A DNA stretch of 14,048 nucleotides from an uncultured Ruminococcus sp. GTDB lineage: Bacteria; Bacillota; Clostridia; Oscillospirales; Ruminococcaceae. Positions within the stretch are counted from its first letter, which is position 1, and the number at the start of each line of letters is the position of its first letter. The stretch lies in contig CADBQZ010000017.1 in assembly GCA_902796865.1 (NCBI GenBank), forward strand, positions 1 through 14,048. Reading direction: 5' to 3'. Below the pieces are notes generated by a model, which was not told the DNA's origin, did not search any database, and saw only the letters and a list, made by a program, of their open reading frames with translations. A program made the position numbers and the translations under genes. Below are positions 8,363 to 14,019 of this stretch, piece after piece.

Positions 8363-8447
8363 ATACTGCAACCGGCTGCCATACCGTCATTTGTGGGTTA
8401 GGCCCTCAGCTTTGCGTCCTTGCTTTTCAACAAGTTTGCCAATTATT
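8363..8447 (-). ncRNA. Class I cyclic-di-GMP riboswitch (GEMM-I) upstream of the dockerin gene
   Basis: Read on the minus strand, the leader carries the conserved GEMM-I blocks in order. These are GGCAAAC (8440-8434), a short hairpin CTTG-TTGAAAAG-CAAG, then GACGCAAAGC followed by GGGCCTAACCC. After a variable hairpin loop come GGTATGGCAGCC and GGTTGCAG (to about 8366). GCAA near the 5' end can pair with TTGC at the 3' end to close the aptamer. These blocks match what I know of the family; no covariance search could be run. It is followed by an intrinsic terminator and then the dockerin gene, so it is expected to control transcription elongation in response to c-di-GMP. Confidence 0.92.
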
Positions 8448-8479
8448 AACTTTTTCGTTGTATGTTTTTGTATGTATAT

Positions 8480-8508
8480 ACTATACCACGAAAACGTTTA
8501 AAAGTCAA
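8480..8508 (-). promoter_or_regulatory. Sigma-A promoter for the riboswitch-dockerin transcript
   Basis: On the minus strand, -35 TTGACT (8508-8503) and -10 TATAGT (8485-8480) are separated by exactly 17 bp. Transcription would start near 8473, giving a leader of about 220 nt with the riboswitch close to its 5' end. The spacer contains an AAACGTTTTCG segment resembling an operator. Confidence 0.85.
8489..8499. promoter_or_regulatory. Possible operator inside the dockerin promoter spacer
   Basis: CGAAAACGTTT lies between the -35 and -10 of the dockerin promoter and recurs as part of a perfect palindrome at 8732-8743. The CG-centred A/T half-sites resemble LacI/CcpA-type operators. The protein that binds is unknown. 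Confidence 0.35.
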
Positions 8509-8731
8509 TACCTATATATATAATTTTATTTTAACTTCGAAATTTGCACAATCTGGCATACACATATGTTAAAAATGCACTAATAAAACTTATAATTTAC
8601 TAAAGTTTCGTAAAATCAGCAGAATTTTCGTTATCTTATTGAAAAAGAATGATATTTTCTTAACACCTGTTTCGTTCATTTTACTGGACAAATGTGTACT
8701 AAATGACCAAAAAGCACATAAATACGGCATC

Positions 8732-8743
8732 GAAAACGTTTTC
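8732..8743. promoter_or_regulatory. Perfect 12-bp palindrome GAAAACGTTTTC, cre-like operator candidate
   Basis: The palindrome with flanks (CGAAAACGTTTTCA) matches the catabolite-responsive element TGNAANCGNTNNCA except for its first base. It sits about 100 bp before spoIIAA, in the same intergenic region as a related copy in the dockerin promoter. Confidence 0.4.
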
Positions 8744-8763
8744 AGAAATTCTTTAGGGTAATG

Positions 8764-8800
8764 ACAGGATTTTACAAATATTTTATTCATGATGTATTAA
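8764..8800 (+). promoter_or_regulatory. Probable promoter region of the spoIIA operon (sigma-H-like -35 only)
   Basis: ACAGGATTT (8764-8772) fits the sigma-H -35 consensus RNAGGAWWW, which drives spoIIA in Bacillus. A one-mismatch -10 (GATGTATTA, 8791-8799) is spaced too far away for certainty. A weak sigma-A reading (TTTACA, 18 bp, TATTAA) is also possible. Confidence 0.3.
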
Positions 8801-8845
8801 AATATAATTGAAGCTAAAATACATACAAGGAATGGAGAGGATAAA

Positions 8846-9157
8846 ATGCCTGTCAGGATAGAAAATAAAAATAAACGTACAACGGCTTTCTTGTCCGGCG
8901 AGATAGATCATCATGCAGCGCCGGCGCTCAGACGTGAGATAGACAGAGAGATAATGGAAAATATGCCGTCAGAGCTTGTGCTGGATTTCTCTGATGTGAC
9001 TTTTATGGATAGTTCCGGAGTCGGTCTTGTGATGGGACGGTATAAGATCATGAGTGGATTTGGCGGAAACATTGTGATACAAAATCCGCCCATCCAGATA
9101 AAAAAAGTGATGAAACTTTCAGGAATAGACAGACTTGCTGCAATATGCAGCGTTTAA
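8846..9157 (+). CDS. spoIIAA: Anti-sigma-F factor antagonist SpoIIAA
   Basis: SpoIIAA is the STAS-domain protein that, when dephosphorylated by SpoIIE in the forespore, displaces sigma-F from SpoIIAB. The 103-residue protein is near the usual length (117 in B. subtilis). It has LSGEIDHHAAPALRREID at the N-terminus and VTFMDSSGVGLVMGRYKIM in the middle. The first Ser of the DSSG motif (Ser56) is equivalent to the Ser58 phosphorylated by SpoIIAB in B. subtilis. The C-terminal segment KKVMKLSGIDRL is typical. Ribosome binding site GGAGAGG is 6-8 bp from the ATG. It is followed by spoIIAB and sigF in the canonical order, which distinguishes it from RsbV-type paralogues. Confidence 0.95.
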   Translation: MPVRIENKNKRTTAFLSGEIDHHAAPALRREIDREIMENMPSELVLDFSDVTFMDSSGVGLVMGRYKIMSGFGGNIVIQNPPIQIKKVMKLSGIDRLAAICSV

Positions 9158-9170
9158 GGAGAAAAAATAT

Positions 9171-9614
9171 ATGAATGTAAAAAACGAAATGAAACTTTGC
9201 TTTAAAAGCATTTCGGAGAATGAAGGCTTTGCAAGAACAGCAGTGTGTGGGTTTTGTGCAATGCTGGATCCGAATATAGAAGAAATATCTGATATACGGA
9301 CTGCTGTATCGGAGGCAGTCACAAATTGTATAGTACACGCTTATCGTGGTACGATAGGAACGATAGAGATAACAGCAAAGATCCTTGCAGGCAATGAGCT
9401 TTACATAAAGATAAAAGACAAGGGCTGCGGTATACCGGATATTGAGAAGGCTATGGAACCGCTTTATACAACTGCCGCCTGCGAAGAAAGGGCAGGTCTG
9501 GGATTTGCTGTAATGGAAAGCTTTATGGATAGTCTTAAAGTGAAAAGTGCTGTAGGCAGAGGGACATCTGTTACAATGAGAAAGAAGATAGGCGTAAGAT
9601 ATGAACAGACCTGA
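9171..9614 (+). CDS. spoIIAB: Anti-sigma-F factor and serine kinase SpoIIAB
   Basis: SpoIIAB holds sigma-F inactive in complex with ATP and phosphorylates SpoIIAA. The 147-residue protein matches the family's length (146 in B. subtilis). GHKL ATPase motifs are visible: the N box SEAVTNCIVHAYRG, G1 box IKDKGCGIPDIEKAM, lid segment PLYTTAACEERAGLGF and G2 region GLGFAVMESFMD. The start at 9171 is chosen because AAGGAG overlaps the spoIIAA stop codon 9 bp upstream; an upstream in-frame ATG at 9135 lies inside spoIIAA and would add 12 unconserved residues. The 3' end overlaps sigF by 14 bp, consistent with translational coupling that would keep anti-sigma and sigma levels matched. Confidence 0.95.
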   Translation: MNVKNEMKLCFKSISENEGFARTAVCGFCAMLDPNIEEISDIRTAVSEAVTNCIVHAYRGTIGTIEITAKILAGNELYIKIKDKGCGIPDIEKAMEPLYTTAACEERAGLGFAVMESFMDSLKVKSAVGRGTSVTMRKKIGVRYEQT

Positions 9615-10251
9615 TCCTGAAAAGAATCTTGGACTTGTCCATCTTTGTGCAAACCGCTTTAGGGGCAAAGGGATAGAATATGATGATCTTTACTCGGCGG
9701 GGTGTATTGGACTTTTAAAGGCGGCTGAAGCGTTTGACAGCGAACGTGGGGTGAAATTTTCGACCTATGCGGTACCGGTCATATTCGGTGAGATAAAAAG
9801 GCTTTTTCGTGACGGAGGTACTGTTAAGGTCAGCCGAAGCCTCAAAGAACTATCTATGAAAGCGGTAAGAAAAAGGGACGAGCTTTCAAAGCAGCTTGGA
9901 AGGGAGCCAGCATTATCAGAGCTTAGTCTTGCGCTTGGTGAGGAAGAATATGCTGTTGCAGAGGCTTTGTCTGTAAGTATGCCTCCAGTATCACTTACAG
10001 ACAGCTCAGAGGATGGCGGAGGACAGATAGATATAGCAGTTCCTTCTCCGGAAGCGGAGATAGGCGATACGGTGGCGCTGCGTCAGGTCATGGAGAAGAT
10101 GGAAAAGAAAGACAGGAAGCTTATATATCTCAGATACTATAAGGGAATGACGCAGACACAGACCGCCCAACAGCTTGGAATGACACAGGTGCAGGTCTCA
10201 CGGCGTGAGAAGAAGCTCTTGGGATTTATGAGAGAACAGCTTATGGAATAG
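9601..10251 (+). CDS. sigF: Forespore-specific RNA polymerase sigma factor SigF
   Basis: Sigma-F is the first compartment-specific sporulation sigma factor, active in the forespore. The 216-residue protein shows region 2 (NLGLVHLCANRF, IEYDDLYSAGCIGLLKAAEAF, KFSTYAVPVIFGEIKRLFRD). Region 3 begins after the SRSLKEL segment (KQLGREPALSELSLALG). Region 4 carries the helix-turn-helix MTQTQTAQQLGMTQVQVSRREK. Sigma-G is its close paralogue, but the spoIIAA-spoIIAB context identifies sigF. The start overlaps spoIIAB by 14 bp and lacks a strong ribosome binding site, so translation probably depends on spoIIAB. No spoVA genes follow, unlike in some Bacillus; the operon ends in repetitive noncoding DNA. 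Confidence 0.94.
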   Translation: MNRPDPEKNLGLVHLCANRFRGKGIEYDDLYSAGCIGLLKAAEAFDSERGVKFSTYAVPVIFGEIKRLFRDGGTVKVSRSLKELSMKAVRKRDELSKQLGREPALSELSLALGEEEYAVAEALSVSMPPVSLTDSSEDGGGQIDIAVPSPEAEIGDTVALRQVMEKMEKKDRKLIYLRYYKGMTQTQTAQQLGMTQVQVSRREKKLLGFMREQLME

Positions 10252-10275
10252 TTTTTGTTTGTAGAAAAAACTTTT
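10250..10275 (+). terminator. Weak AT-only terminator-like hairpin after sigF
   Basis: AGTTTTT (10250-10256) can pair with AAAAACT (10266-10272), followed by a short T-run. The stem is almost all A-T, so it may be only part of the terminator function. The larger hairpins at 10279-10354 could contribute. Confidence 0.3.
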
Positions 10276-10691
10276 CATGTTACTTTCTTACTCGTGTAAG
10301 AAAGTAACCAAAGAACACGCTTACTTTTCTTTTTAGTTGAAAAAGAAAAGTAAGACAAAAGAAATCAGAATAACTCTAAACCATAGTAAACATCTAATTA
10401 GGGTTCAAACTCATTGCCGAAAAGCAAGAGAAGATAGATTTATTTTGATGCTTTGATTACAATAAGCATTTTCAATAAATGTTAAATTACAAATCCGCTT
10501 TTGCGATGCTTTTCAAGAAATCAGAAAAGCTTAAATTAGACTAAACCGAGTCGAGACCTGCTTAATGGATACGCAGCATTGAAGACGTATTTCTTAATTT
10601 TTCTTTCTTTGTCTTACTTTCTTAGGCGTTAGCATAAAGAAAGTAAGTGCATTTCTTTGCAAGCGTTTCTTTGGGCATACAAAGAAATGCT
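10264..10691. mobile_element. MITE-like hairpin-rich element with imperfect inverted ends
   Basis: No credible gene is present. The left end has hairpin A (10279-10291 with 10296-10308, 13 bp perfect), linker CCAAAGAACACGC, and hairpin B (10320-10334 with 10340-10354, 15 bp perfect) followed by ACAAAAGAAA. The right end has hairpin C (10613-10623 with 10637-10647) and hairpin D (10649-10659 with 10680-10690). Read in reverse complement, the right end shows the same order: a hairpin, CCCAAAGAAACGC, then CTTACTTTCTT...AAGAAAGTAAG and ACAAAGAAA. The unit therefore looks like a non-autonomous element with long inverted ends around about 230 bp of AT-rich interior. No transposase and no target duplication were seen; the mobile nature is inference. 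Confidence 0.5.
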
Positions 10692-10890
10692 GAAAAAACT
10701 TATTATGTTACTTTCTTACTCGTGTAAGAAAGTAACCAAATAACACGCTTACTTTTCTTTTCCACTGAAAAAGAAAAGTAAGATAAAAGAAATCAGAATA
10801 ACTCTAAACCATAGTAAACATCTAATTAGGGTTCAAACTTATTGCCGAAAAGCATAAGAAGATAAATTAGCCTTAATGCTTTGATTGCAA
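10692..10890 (+). repeat. Second, partial copy of the hairpin element (direct repeat of 10264-10462)
   Basis: This stretch aligns with 10264-10462 at a constant offset of 428 bp with no net insertion or deletion. It includes hairpin A (perfect), hairpin B, and a nearly identical segment from AGAATAACTCTAAACC to CAAACTTATTGCCG. Identity decays toward 10890 and the right inverted end is missing. Differences in the loop of hairpin B suggest some age. Confidence 0.85.
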
Positions 10891-10900
10891 TGTGTCTTTC

Positions 10901-11265
10901 ACAAAAAGCTGCCTGTCGGGAATTAGAATGTGTAATAGAATTAAAAGCGAAAGGGCGTTTGTCCCGCCGGGTCACCCGGCTGTGTAATGGTTATATATGA
11001 TGATAGGTAAACGGTCGAGCTTAAAAGAAAACGTCTCTCACAAAATGAGAGACGAAATCGTCCTACCGAGGTCACTCGGCTGTGTAATGGTTATATATGA
11101 TGATAGGTAAACGGTCGAGCTTAAAAGAAAACGTCTCCCACAAAATGAGAGACGAAATCGTCCTGCCGAGGTCACTCGGCTATAAAATAAATGACAAGCT
11201 GCCGGTCGTGCCTAATAAAAAACGCTCCCTTAAAATAAGAGAGCGTCTGTCATGCCGGGTCACCG
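10901..11265 (-). repeat. 100-bp tandem repeat array of paired hairpins downstream of tRNA-Leu
   Basis: Two nearly identical units have an exact period of 100 bp (GTCACYCGGC ends at 10980, 11080 and 11180). They are flanked by two diverged units (about 10901-10980 and 11181-11265). Each full unit has a GC-rich mini-hairpin (GCCGGG-TCA-CCCGGC, or CCGAG-GTCA-CTCGG). Each also has a second hairpin (CGTCTCTCA at 11032-11040 with TGAGAGACG at 11046-11054, and its copy at 11132-11154). Read on the minus strand, this second hairpin is followed by TTTTCTTTT. The unit nearest the tRNA contains the actual tRNA terminator, so the array looks like amplification of a tRNA-terminator segment. No conserved ORF was found. 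Confidence 0.85.
11217..11246 (-). terminator. Rho-independent terminator of tRNA-Leu
   Basis: On the minus strand ACGCTCTCTT (11246-11237) pairs with AAGGGAGCGT (11231-11222) with one G-U, followed by six T residues. It lies about 22 bp past the tRNA CCA end. Confidence 0.88.
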
Positions 11266-11267
11266 GT

Positions 11268-11354
11268 TGGTGCGGATAACAGGAGTTGAACCTGCACCCC
11301 CTTGCGAGGACCAGCACCTGAAGCTGGCGCGTCTGCCTATTCCGCCATATCCGC
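11268..11354 (-). tRNA. tRNA-Leu (anticodon CAG), CCA encoded
   Basis: The minus strand gives acceptor stem GCGGATA/TATCCGC and the A box TGGCGGAATAGGCAGACGC. The anticodon stem-loop is CCAGC-TTCAGGT-GCTGG with anticodon CAG. A long class II variable arm (TCCTCGCAAGGGGG) and the B box GGTTCAACTCC follow. The discriminator A is followed by genomically encoded CCA (11270-11268). It reads CUG leucine codons. Confidence 0.97.
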
Positions 11355-11363
11355 ATCAATTAT

Positions 11364-11392
11364 ATTATACCATACTCACAAAGTATTGTCAA
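11364..11392 (-). promoter_or_regulatory. Perfect consensus sigma-A promoter of tRNA-Leu
   Basis: On the minus strand TTGACA (11392-11387) and TATAAT (11369-11364) are separated by 17 bp, an exact consensus. Transcription would start only a few bases before the mature tRNA end at 11354. Confidence 0.93.
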
Positions 11393-11430
11393 TGTTTTTA
11401 TATTTAATAAAATGTATATTTATAAAATAA

Positions 11431-11457
11431 GAAACAGGCGGATCATCTGCCTGTTTC
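11431..11457. terminator. Terminator-like hairpin, probably for the IreB-family gene
   Basis: GAAACAGGCGGA and TCTGCCTGTTTC form a 12-bp stem with one G-U pair and a TCA loop. Both flanks are T-rich in the direction of reading (TTTCTTTT on plus, TTTCTTATTTT on minus). The nearest gene reading into it is the minus-strand IreB-like gene, about 93 bp upstream. Confidence 0.7.
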
Positions 11458-11549
11458 TTTTACTCTTAAAATCATTTATTATAGAATATGACCGCAGATC
11501 TATGCACAGCGGTGATACTGTACAAAAATCATGCAATAGAGTCATAGGC

Positions 11550-11795
11550 TCAGCTGTCAAGATAAGACTTGACAAGCGCCTGTAAAAGTTCATCTCTGTC
11601 TATGCGTCTTATAAGGCTTCTTGCGTTATTGTAAGTGGTTATGTATGTCGGGTCTTCCGATAAAATATAACCAACTATTTGGTTTATTGGGTTATAGCCT
11701 TTCTGCACAAGGGCATCATAGATTATAGTGAGATTCCTTTTTAACTCGATCTCCTTTTCATCATTAACGGAAAATGTCATTGTCTTGTCGCACAT
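11550..11795 (-). CDS. IreB family regulatory phosphoprotein (UPF0297)
   Basis: An 81-residue member of the IreB/UPF0297 (YrzL) family of small cytosolic proteins. In Enterococcus, IreB is phosphorylated on threonine by the PASTA kinase IreK and affects cephalosporin resistance; that role is family knowledge, not shown here. Signature segments are [13 protein letters not shown] near the N-terminus, [20 protein letters not shown] in the middle, then [20 protein letters not shown]. The conserved Thr in DKTM corresponds to the region phosphorylated in IreB. Ribosome binding site AAAGGAGGG precedes the ATG. In many Firmicutes this gene is next to alaS and ruvX (yrrK); here it stands alone with its own promoter and terminator. 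Confidence 0.93.
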   Translation of the reverse strand: MCDKTMTFSVNDEKEIELKRNLTIIYDALVQKGYNPINQIVGYILSEDPTYITTYNNARSLIRRIDRDELLQALVKSYLDS

Positions 11796-11828
11796 AGTAC
11801 TCAGCCCTCCTTTTTTTCTTACTCTTTT

Positions 11829-11857
11829 ATTATAACCTATATTCGCTTAATAAACAA
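11829..11857 (-). promoter_or_regulatory. Sigma-A promoter of the IreB-family gene
   Basis: On the minus strand TTGTTT (11857-11852), a 17-bp spacer and consensus TATAAT (11834-11829) lie about 35 bp before the start codon. The -35 is weak and the -10 perfect. Confidence 0.65.
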
Positions 11858-11933
11858 GTGTTTAAAAATAATTTTTCTGTTTTGTATTTGTTTAACACAG
11901 ACTTTTTATTGATGTTGCACAAATATTCGCATA

Positions 11934-12326
11934 TTACTGCGGTGTTAAAAATTCAAATCCGGGAAGGTTTCGTACAACTCCGAATAATACAAGCAATGCG
12001 GCGAAGATATAGCACAGTATTTCGAGCCATTTGGATTTGGGAGTATACCCGTATCGTATGTAATAGTATATGCGTCTTATTATAACAGCAGAAAGTAAAG
12101 GTGCGGTAAGGAAAACCGCCGGATTACTTTTAAATGCTCCGGGGATATCGAAATTTAAAAGTCTTCTTGCAAATCTTGTGCTTCCGCAGCCGGGGCAGTA
12201 AAATCCGGTGAGTTCGTAAAAAACACAAGGCAGAGAATGTCCATGCTCAGCGAAAATAAAATAAATAATGCCTGCCGCAGTGAGTGCGGCAAGCATTATC
12301 ATTAATTTGATAGATCTCTTTCTCAC
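11934..12326 (-). CDS. DUF2752 family membrane protein
   Basis: A small integral membrane protein of unknown function. It carries the DUF2752 signature: a short periplasm-facing stretch LPCVFYELTGFYCPGCGSTR with two Cys-containing motifs (CxFYxxTG and CPGCGSTR), then RRLLNFDIPGAFKSNPAVFL. Three membrane segments are apparent: the N-terminal LMIMLAALTAAGIIYFIF, the AVFLTAPLLSAVII segment and a C-terminal ILCYIFAALLVLFGVV. The start is uncertain. GTG at 12326 overlaps the upstream gene's TGA and gives a positively charged N-terminus (VRKRSIK); TTG at 12374 would extend it by 16 residues, and ATG at 12302 would shorten it. It lies directly behind the DUF4234 gene and is probably translationally coupled to it. 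Confidence 0.85.
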   Translation of the reverse strand: MRKRSIKLMIMLAALTAAGIIYFIFAEHGHSLPCVFYELTGFYCPGCGSTRFARRLLNFDIPGAFKSNPAVFLTAPLLSAVIIRRIYYYIRYGYTPKSKWLEILCYIFAALLVLFGVVRNLPGFEFLTPQ

Positions 12327-12682
12327 TGTGGCTGTGCGTTTGCCATTTTGTTGAGCTCGTTCTGGATAAGACAATATGTAACGATGCTCAGACCAAAAAC
12401 TGAAAGAACGAGATAGATGACACCCTGATTTGAATCGGCCGGAAGTCCGCGCTGAGCCTGAGCTTCCTGAACCTTAGCGCCTGCCTGATAAGACCAGTAC
12501 CAGAAGTAAATGCTGCAGGTAACAAGAGTGAGCAGGAATACAACGATACCGCTTGTGTCATTAGGTCTGTTTGCAGCTGTGTTAAGATCATTGACCATAA
12601 CTACTTGCCAATAAATAGCATAGATACCAATAGTTACAATTGAGAGGATAACACAGAGTGCAATGTTTCTTTCCTTGATCAT
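12323..12682 (-). CDS. DUF4234 family membrane protein
   Basis: A 119-residue integral membrane protein of unknown function with the DUF4234 pattern. The N-terminus IKERNIALCVILSIVTIGIYA leads into YWQVVMVNDLN, then TSGIVVFLLTLVTCSIYFWYWSYQAG and the final segment GVIYLVLSVFGLSIVTYCLIQNELN. Three hydrophobic segments are visible. The start at 12682 is supported by GGAGGT 7-8 bp upstream and by a near-consensus promoter. It forms a two-gene unit with the DUF2752 gene, which begins inside its stop codon. Co-occurrence of these two families in Firmicutes suggests a shared envelope-related role, but no function is known to me. Confidence 0.88.
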   Translation of the reverse strand: MIKERNIALCVILSIVTIGIYAIYWQVVMVNDLNTAANRPNDTSGIVVFLLTLVTCSIYFWYWSYQAGAKVQEAQAQRGLPADSNQGVIYLVLSVFGLSIVTYCLIQNELNKMANAQPQ

Positions 12683-12716
12683 GGAAGATACCTCCTATTA
12701 CATATAATACTTTATC

Positions 12717-12745
12717 ATTATAGCATACTAGCACACCACCGTCAA
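12717..12745 (-). promoter_or_regulatory. Sigma-A promoter of the DUF4234-DUF2752 unit
   Basis: On the minus strand TTGACG (12745-12740), a 17-bp spacer and TATAAT (12722-12717) lie about 35 bp before the start codon. Confidence 0.88.
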
Positions 12746-12899
12746 TGGTTAAATCATAAAAAAACAACAAAGCTTTCATCAGGCTTTTTATATATTCTTA
12801 TAAAAAACGTCGTCATTTATATTCTGTATCTGTGTTTTTTTAGGAACTTGTGAATAATCTGTCAGAAAATGCAGATAATCAGAATGTGGGGGTGTCGTC

Positions 12900-13571
12900 A
12901 TGATAATAGTACTTATACGAACGGTGATACTTTATATCCTTGTAATAATTGCAATAAGGATAATGGGAAAGCGGCAGATAGGAGAGCTTCAGCCTTCGGA
13001 GCTTGTGGTGACTATACTTGTTTCAAACATTGCGACTTTGCCGCTTGAAGACCTCAATATCCCTCTTGTGATGGGTGTACTTCCGGTGCTTTCGCTTGTA
13101 TGCTTTGAAGTTATAATGTCATGGCTAACACTTCATTCAAAAAAACTGCGAAGTATAGTTTCGGGTACGCCCAAGGTGATAATAAAGGATGGGAAGCTTG
13201 ACCAGAATATGCTAAAAGAGCTGAGATACTCGATAGATGATCTTATGACGGCACTCAGAGGAAATGATATTTTCGATATAAGCGAGGTGCAGTATGCCGT
13301 TGTAGAAACGAATGGCAGTGTTTCTGTCTATGAAAAGTATCCCTACAGAAATACTTCAAATGAGGATATCGGCGCTGAAGGTGAAAACAGCGATCCGCCG
13401 GCAGTCGTGATATCCGATGGGAAAATATCGCATCAGGGGCTTGAACAGTGCGGTATATGCAAAGCCGTTATCGAAAGCATAGTAAAACGTTCAGGACTTA
13501 AAACGGAAGACATCTTCCTTATGCTTTCGGATAAGAATGGCAAGACTACAATAATAAGAAAGGAAAAATAA
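12900..13571 (+). CDS. DUF421 (YetF-type) membrane protein
   Basis: A 223-residue protein of the DUF421/YetF family. Three N-terminal membrane segments (about residues 3-22, 33-50 and 54-78) surround the family signature MGKRQIGELQPSELVVTILVSNIA. The soluble C-terminal part follows: TPKVIIKDGKLDQNML, LMTALRGNDIFDISEVQYAVVETNGSVSVY, with an insertion rich in Asn/Glu/Asp near 150-165. DUF421 proteins occur in many spore formers and some are linked to spore membrane properties, but the biochemical role is unsettled. The start is set by GGGGGTG seven bases upstream. It abuts the DUF4363 gene, its common partner in Clostridia. I see no convincing promoter; TGAATA at 12851 resembles a sigma-G -35, but no matching -10 follows. 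Confidence 0.92.
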   Translation: MIIVLIRTVILYILVIIAIRIMGKRQIGELQPSELVVTILVSNIATLPLEDLNIPLVMGVLPVLSLVCFEVIMSWLTLHSKKLRSIVSGTPKVIIKDGKLDQNMLKELRYSIDDLMTALRGNDIFDISEVQYAVVETNGSVSVYEKYPYRNTSNEDIGAEGENSDPPAVVISDGKISHQGLEQCGICKAVIESIVKRSGLKTEDIFLMLSDKNGKTTIIRKEK

Positions 13572-13949
13572 ATGGGAAGGATAAAGCTTTGCTGTGTAAT
13601 GCTTTTTATAATAATCATATTTTGCTGCTGGGGACTTTTTTTCATAAGCGGGCAGACAGGAGAGTTGACAGCCTTGCTGGAGCGCACTGAAAAGCTTGCA
13701 GAAATCGGCGACAAAGAGAGTGCGATAGAAAGCGCAAAAGAGCTTGAAAAGAGATGGGAGAACTATCAGGATATAGCAAGTATTTTTATAAGAAACGATA
13801 AAATATCAGGAGCGCAGACTTCTATGACACGCCTTACCTCTATGATAGAAAACGAAAGCGAAGAACTCGGGGCGGAATTTTCAAATGCACGTTCCTGTCT
13901 TGAATGGATAGTTGAAAGCGAGATGCCTAAGATATATAATATCCTTTGA
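13572..13949 (+). CDS. DUF4363 family membrane-anchored protein
   Basis: A 125-residue protein of the DUF4363 family. One N-terminal membrane anchor (about residues 6-26, CCVMLFIIIIFCCWGLFFIS) is followed by an extracytoplasmic helical domain. That domain contains TEKLAEIGDKESAIESAKEL, WENYQDIASIFIRNDKI and a Glu-rich segment. The ATG directly follows the stop of the DUF421 gene with AAAGGAAA as ribosome binding site, so the two are one transcription unit. Function is unknown; the DUF421-DUF4363 pairing suggests they work together at the cell or spore membrane (inference). Confidence 0.85.
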   Translation: MGRIKLCCVMLFIIIIFCCWGLFFISGQTGELTALLERTEKLAEIGDKESAIESAKELEKRWENYQDIASIFIRNDKISGAQTSMTRLTSMIENESEELGAEFSNARSCLEWIVESEMPKIYNIL

Positions 13950-13984
13950 TGCCGTCTTTTACTTTGTTCCTATCAAAATCGCTC

Positions 13985-14013
13985 TTGCAATTTATATAAA
14001 AATATGATATGAT
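13985..14013 (+). promoter_or_regulatory. Sigma-A promoter reading out of the window
   Basis: TTGCAA (13985-13990), a 17-bp spacer and TATGAT (14008-14013) form a good promoter for the next gene on the right. It lies about 35 bp after the DUF4363 stop. Confidence 0.7.
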
Positions 14014-14019
14014 ATATTT

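Noticed and set aside
8590..8790. 66-codon minus-strand reading frame in the dockerin-spoIIA gap
   Set aside because: No ribosome binding site, AT-rich sequence with Lys/Phe bias and no recognised pattern. The rest of 8520-8760 shows nothing else beyond the palindrome.
9135..9170. SpoIIAB starting at 9135
   Set aside because: It lies inside spoIIAA without a ribosome binding site; 9171 has AAGGAG and matches family length.
10901..11265. CRISPR array
   Set aside because: The period is 100 bp and the units are near-identical throughout, with no short repeat plus unique spacer pattern and no cas genes.
11097..11279. 60-codon plus-strand reading frame across the 100-bp repeats
   Set aside because: It runs through tandem hairpins and into the antisense of tRNA-Leu, so it is not a gene.
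12760..12800. Terminator near AAAGC...GCTTTTT between the divergent DUF4234 and DUF421 units
   Set aside because: The stem is only five pairs, and no gene reads into it from either side.
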